Shown here: piece after piece, positions 6,534-9,262 of the stretch
Position numbering within the stretch: position 1 is the stretch's first letter
How the letters are laid out: the number at the start of each line of letters is the position of its first letter
Source: Dehalococcoidales bacterium
GTDB taxonomy: Bacteria > Chloroflexota > Dehalococcoidia > Dehalococcoidales > UBA2162
Length of the DNA stretch: 9,262 nucleotides
Reading direction: 5' to 3'
NCBI GenBank assembly: GCA_030648675.1
Contig: JAUSGV010000003.1
Coordinates: forward strand, 1 to 9,262
Translations under genes and position numbers: made by a program
Notes under the pieces: generated by a model
The model's database searches: none
Seen by the model: only the letters and a program-made list of their open reading frames with translations
Told to the model about the DNA's origin: nothing

Positions 6534-6551
6534 CTTCCCCTAAAAGGGAAG
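6534..6551 (-). other. Hairpin spanning the ssb stop codon
   Basis: CTTCCC and GGGAAG form a perfect 6-bp stem with a 6-base loop that contains the ssb stop. No T-run follows on the coding strand, so it is not an intrinsic terminator. It could tune decay or translation between ssb and rpsR. Function unproven. Confidence 0.35.
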
Positions 6552-6950
6552 ATCCTCTGGTTCTATTTCGTCGCCGCCTTCTACGGCTTTCTCTCCGGCT
6601 GCTGCCGGTATCGCGGCGCCCTGCCGATCGAGAAAACTCACGCGGTTGGCGATTATCTCGTTCTTAGAATGCTTCTGGCCGTCCTGCCCGTCCCAGCTAT
6701 GGGAGTGCAATCTGCCCTCCACGTAAACGAGCCGTCCTTTATTCAAGAACTGGTTGCACTGCTCGGCCAGCTTGCCCCAGGTTACTACGGTAAACCACTC
6801 GGTTTCTTCACGGCGTTCGCCTTCCGCAGTAGTATATCGCCAGTTAGTCGCTACGTTGAAGGAGGTTACCGGCCGTCCGCTTGGAGTAAAACGCATCTCG
6901 GGTTCCCCACCCAGGTTCCCGATTATGATGATCTTGTTTATGCTGACCAT
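6540..6950 (-). CDS. ssb: Single-stranded DNA-binding protein
   Basis: A 136-residue SSB that coats single-stranded DNA in replication, repair and recombination, acting as a tetramer in most bacteria. The OB-fold spans about residues 1-108, with MVSINKIIIIGNLGGEPEMR at the start, the core segment EWFTVVTWGKLAE (51-63) and VYVEGRLHSHSW (75-86). A short linker follows, then an acidic tail ending in EPEDLPF, close to the D-D-D-I-P-F tip that recruits partner proteins. The ATG at 6950 is chosen because family members begin directly with the first beta strand and GGGG/GGAG sites precede it. An in-frame GTG at 6980 would add 10 residues that are not typical of SSB and has no good site. It lies between rpsF and rpsR as in many bacteria. 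Confidence 0.96.
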   Translation of the reverse strand: MVSINKIIIIGNLGGEPEMRFTPSGRPVTSFNVATNWRYTTAEGERREETEWFTVVTWGKLAEQCNQFLNKGRLVYVEGRLHSHSWDGQDGQKHSKNEIIANRVSFLDRQGAAIPAAAGEKAVEGGDEIEPEDLPF

Positions 6951-6983
6951 TTCTCCGACCCCCGTGATCCGATTCCTCACGCT

Positions 6984-7009
6984 CTAGAAGCAGGTTTGCT
7001 TCCGGCTAG
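6984..7009 (-). other. Hairpin with a bulged CCG at the rpsF stop
   Basis: GAAGC and GCTTC pair around a 6-base loop, flanked by a CTA/TAG helix, leaving G-C-C-G bulged on the 5' side. The rpsF stop codon is in the structure. Known S6:S18-binding mRNA motifs present a CCG in a similar helical bulge, but those lie upstream of rpsF. Autoregulatory binding here is a guess from geometry only. Confidence 0.3.
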
Positions 7010-7332
7010 CTCTCAATAACTATCAGAAGATGCCGCAGGATATCCTCGGAAATCCGCAGGGTCGCTTCCAGCTCTTTCCCCGAGGCCGGTTTCATTTTGC
7101 ATTTGACCAGGACGTAAATTCCCTCCAAAATACGCTTGATGGGGTAGCCAAGTTTCCGTTTTCCCCACTTCTGTATCTCGGAGACAGTTCCGCCTTTGTC
7201 GGTGATAAACTGGCTGATGGCGTTTATTCTTGCCTCCAGTTTTTCCGCATCGATGTCCGGTTTGATGATTACGGTCAATTCGTAATCTCTCAACCCTGCA
7301 CCTGTCTCAGTTACTGCTTTTTCTGATACCAT
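7006..7332 (-). CDS. rpsF: 30S ribosomal protein S6
   Basis: Small-subunit platform protein that binds together with S18. The core begins at RDYELTVIIKPD (15-26) and includes GGTVSEIQKWGKRKLGYPI, all typical of S6. The ATG at 7332 is preferred because GGAG lies 6 bases upstream. It gives 108 residues with a short 14-residue N-terminal extension before the family core. An in-frame TTG at 7344 has no ribosome site, and an internal TTG at residue 14 is poorly supported. A good promoter lies directly upstream, so rpsF appears to start the rpsF-ssb-rpsR transcription unit, which may continue through rpmH to jag. Confidence 0.96.
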   Translation of the reverse strand: MVSEKAVTETGAGLRDYELTVIIKPDIDAEKLEARINAISQFITDKGGTVSEIQKWGKRKLGYPIKRILEGIYVLVKCKMKPASGKELEATLRISEDILRHLLIVIES

Positions 7333-7364
7333 CCCCTTCTCCAAAAGACATAAATTAGAAATAT

Positions 7365-7394
7365 ACTATACACCAAGGTAATAAAACAATACAA
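7365..7394 (-). promoter_or_regulatory. Likely sigma-A promoter for rpsF-ssb-rpsR
   Basis: TTGTAT (7389-7394) and TATAGT (7365-7370) are separated by 18 bases on the minus strand, in an AT-rich stretch unlike the flanking genes. Transcription would begin roughly 25 bases before the rpsF ATG. No other candidate of similar quality was seen in this 112-base gap. Confidence 0.65.
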
Positions 7395-7403
7395 GCGCAC
7401 CGG

Positions 7404-7421
7404 TAGTCTGCATTCCCAGAC
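7404..7421 (-). other. Small hairpin after the biotin carboxylase gene
   Basis: AGTCTG and CAGACT form a 6-bp stem with loop GGAATG in the gap between the carboxylase stop and the rpsF promoter. No T-run follows directly, so it is only a candidate 3'-end structure or weak terminator. Confidence 0.35.
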
Positions 7422-7444
7422 TCGTTCCCGTCCCGGAAAAGCCC

Positions 7445-8917
7445 TTAATCGCCGTGTAGGTACATCCGTGTATAAGCGGTAACGGCAGCAATGCCGGCCA
7501 CTCTCTTCTGGTCGGCAAAAACCTTCGAAAGCTTCTCTTCCAGCGGCTTTTCCCTATCCATAATATGCTTCATGTCGTCGATTAGGGTAGCCTCCCGGTC
7601 GATGAAATGGGTCCCCAGCTCGCCGCTGACGAAGCGGGGGTTTTCCATGACCGCTTTGTGGAATAGAATATTGGTCTTCGGACCGACAATAATATATTCG
7701 TACAATGCCCGGCGCATGCGAAGTATACACTCGTTACGGTCTCTTCCCCAGGCAATAAGCTTCGAAATCATCGGATCGTAGGTGGTCGGTATGGTGTAGC
7801 TGGTGTGCACGCCGCTGTCCACCCGAATGCCGATACCGCCGGGGGAACGGTAATGCTTGAGCTTGCCGGGGGATGGGGCGAAGTTGTTTAAAGGGTCTTC
7901 CGCATTGATGCGGCATTCAATCGCCCAACCGTTCTGGTGGACGTCCCCTTGCTTGATACTCAAGGGATGTCCGTAGGCAATTTGTATCTGTTCCTTGACG
8001 ATATCGATGCCGGTAACCACTTCAGTGATAGCATGCTCTACCTGAATACGTGTGTTCGCTTCGAGGAAGTAGTACTTCCCGTCGGAAAGAAGGAATTCGA
8101 TGGTTCCGGCACCCTCGTAATTCACCCATTTGGCCGCTCTGACGGCGATTTCACCCATTTCACGACGCAGCGCTGGAGAAACGGCGGAAGACGGCGTTTC
8201 TTCGATCAGCTTCTGGTAGCGGCGTTGGATGGAGCATTCCCGCTCTCCCAGGTGAATGACGTTGCCGTGTTTATCGGCAAGGATTTGAAATTCGATATGG
8301 CGCGGATGCGGCAGGTACCTTTCGATATAAACTTCAGCCAGGCCGAAAGCACTGGCCGCTTTCGCTTTGGCTGATTCCAGGGCTTCCTGCATCTCCGACT
8401 GGCTATTGACCACTCTCATCCCAATACCGCCGCCGCCCCCCGATGGCTTGATGATTACCGGAAAACCAATCTCGGCAACGATCTTCTGGGCGGCAGCGAT
8501 ATCGGAAACATGCCCGTCACTGCCGGCTACCGTCGGTACGCCGGCTTTTTGCATCTCACGCCGGGCCGCTACCTTGTTCCCCATCAGTTCCAGCACCTTG
8601 CTGGAGGGACCAATGAACTTTATCCCTTCTTTTTCACAAGCATAGGCAAAGTTGGGATTCTCCGCCAAAAAACCATAACCAGGATGTATCGCATCGGCGC
8701 CGCTGTCTTTGGCAACCTGGATAATCTTCCTTATGTTGAGATAACTTTCGGCTGCCGGGGCCGGCCCGATATGATAGGCCTCGTCGGCGTACTTTGTGAA
8801 AAGCGCTCCCTCGTCGGCATCGGAATAAACGGCAACGGAGGGAATCCCCAGCTCCCGGCAGGCGCGCATGACGCGGATAGCTATTTCCCCACGGTTCGCA
8901 ACGAGTATTTTGCTCAC
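7445..8917 (-). CDS. Biotin carboxylase subunit, probably pyruvate carboxylase subunit A-like
   Basis: A 490-residue ATP-grasp enzyme that carboxylates protein-bound biotin with bicarbonate and ATP in the cytoplasm. Key elements are the N-terminal ILVANRGEIAIR (4-15), HPGYGFLAEN (78-87), K115 and K157, the glycine-rich lid GGGGGIGMRV (160-169), RRYQKLIEE (232-240) with K236, E274, E286-A-N288-T-R290 and E294 at the metal and catalytic site, and R365. The lid has I where E. coli AccC has R, and the EMNTR motif is EANTR. The C-terminal tail with GIAAVTAYTR resembles archaeal PycA-type subunits, which extend beyond the 449-residue E. coli AccC. The GTG start overlaps the upstream stop by one base, with GGAG 5 bases before it. 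The pairing with a carrier-bearing subunit favours pyruvate carboxylase (oxaloacetate formation), though an acyl-CoA carboxylase role is possible. Confidence 0.93.
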   Translation of the reverse strand: MSKILVANRGEIAIRVMRACRELGIPSVAVYSDADEGALFTKYADEAYHIGPAPAAESYLNIRKIIQVAKDSGADAIHPGYGFLAENPNFAYACEKEGIKFIGPSSKVLELMGNKVAARREMQKAGVPTVAGSDGHVSDIAAAQKIVAEIGFPVIIKPSGGGGGIGMRVVNSQSEMQEALESAKAKAASAFGLAEVYIERYLPHPRHIEFQILADKHGNVIHLGERECSIQRRYQKLIEETPSSAVSPALRREMGEIAVRAAKWVNYEGAGTIEFLLSDGKYYFLEANTRIQVEHAITEVVTGIDIVKEQIQIAYGHPLSIKQGDVHQNGWAIECRINAEDPLNNFAPSPGKLKHYRSPGGIGIRVDSGVHTSYTIPTTYDPMISKLIAWGRDRNECILRMRRALYEYIIVGPKTNILFHKAVMENPRFVSGELGTHFIDREATLIDDMKHIMDREKPLEEKLSKVFADQKRVAGIAAVTAYTRMYLHGD

Positions 8918-9262
8918 TACAACTCCAGCACCATCAGGACGTCGCCGGAGTTAACCACCTCGCCCTCGAAGGCCAGTATCTCTTTCACCACGCCGTTATG
9001 CGGTGCGTCCACTTCGTTGTGCATTTTCATCGCTTCTATCATGAGCAGGATGTCGCCGGCTTTGACCCTGTCGCCGACCTTCACTTTTACGGCGAGTATC
9101 ATTCCCGCCATGGGCGACACTACCGCCCCCGGTGACGATCCTTTGGGTTTCTCGGATCTAGCAACTTCGATGGTCTTGCCGACCACCGGCGCGATTTTGA
9201 CGTTGAAGATCTCGCCGTCGACGTCGACGCTGAACTCCGCAGGCCCGGCTTCATGCGGCGGC
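8917..9262 (-). CDS. Biotin carrier domain, C-terminal end of a PycB/OadA-like carboxyltransferase (5' truncated)
   Basis: The frame is open to the right edge, so only the last 114 or so codons are seen. They contain a biotinyl-carrier domain with the modified lysine in EAMKMHNEV (codon at 9025-9027), SPMAGMILAVKVKVGD before it and GVVKEILAFEGEVVNSGD after it. The segment upstream, EFSVDVDGEIFNVKIAPV, resembles the linker before the carrier domain in oxaloacetate decarboxylase alpha and pyruvate carboxylase subunit B, so most of a carboxyltransferase probably lies outside. An internal GTG at 9184-9186 is not a credible start because no ribosome site precedes it. A free-standing carrier protein is still possible. 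The stop overlaps the start of the biotin carboxylase by one base, showing tight coupling of the two subunits. Confidence 0.85.
   Translation of the reverse strand, partial: PPHEAGPAEFSVDVDGEIFNVKIAPVVGKTIEVARSEKPKGSSPGAVVSPMAGMILAVKVKVGDRVKAGDILLMIEAMKMHNEVDAPHNGVVKEILAFEGEVVNSGDVLMVLEL

Noticed and set aside
6951..6980. Ten-residue N-terminal extension of SSB from a GTG
   Set aside because: No ribosome site precedes it and SSB proteins normally begin at the ATG at 6950.
7333..7344. TTG start four codons before the rpsF ATG
   Set aside because: It would overlap the GGAG that serves the ATG, and nothing upstream resembles a ribosome site.
8917..9186. Stand-alone 89-residue biotin carrier protein
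   Set aside because: The frame remains open to the window edge with a carboxyltransferase-like linker, and the GTG has no ribosome site.

Overview
This window carries a co-directional run of housekeeping genes, all on the minus strand. Read in the direction of transcription (right to left), it holds the 3' end of a biotin-dependent carboxyltransferase/carrier gene, a biotin carboxylase, rpsF, ssb, rpsR, rpmH, rnpA, yidD, a PQQ-repeat lipoprotein, yidC, jag (khpB), and finally ileS behind a T-box leader. ileS runs off the left edge and the carrier gene runs off the right edge. No insertion-sequence transposase, CRISPR array, rRNA or tRNA gene was seen.

The organism is a bacterium with roughly half GC content. 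YidC is the short form without a large periplasmic domain, S18 carries a cysteine zinc site, ileS is under T-box control and its product resembles the IleRS2 type. The carboxylase resembles archaeal and anaerobe two-subunit pyruvate carboxylases. Two short palindromic repeats of a kind common in some anaerobe genomes flank the ileS control region. Together these suggest an anaerobe, perhaps a Chloroflexota (Dehalococcoidia-like) lineage. That placement is an inference and not proven by the window.

Layout: 7445-9262 encodes bicarbonate-to-biotin chemistry, probably anaplerotic. A promoter at 7365-7394 then starts a ribosome/replication set (S6, SSB, S18). This runs straight into the set usually found near the replication origin (L34, RNase P protein, YidD, YidC, Jag), which joins translation and tRNA processing to membrane-protein insertion. 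An eight-repeat beta-propeller lipoprotein sits between yidD and yidC, 9 bases from yidC. The last 113 bases of yidC overlap jag in another frame. A new promoter and an isoleucine T-box (2221-2560) then control ileS.

The most striking feature is in IleRS. The class I HIGH signature reads G-I-H-H instead of H-x-G-H, the swapped form reported in some IleRS2 enzymes with extreme mupirocin resistance. Here it lies in an isoleucine-regulated, apparently housekeeping ileS. Other points worth a second look are the long yidC/jag overlap, the lipoprotein inside the membrane-insertase operon, and repeat-like DNA both within the T-box leader and between its terminator and the ileS start.
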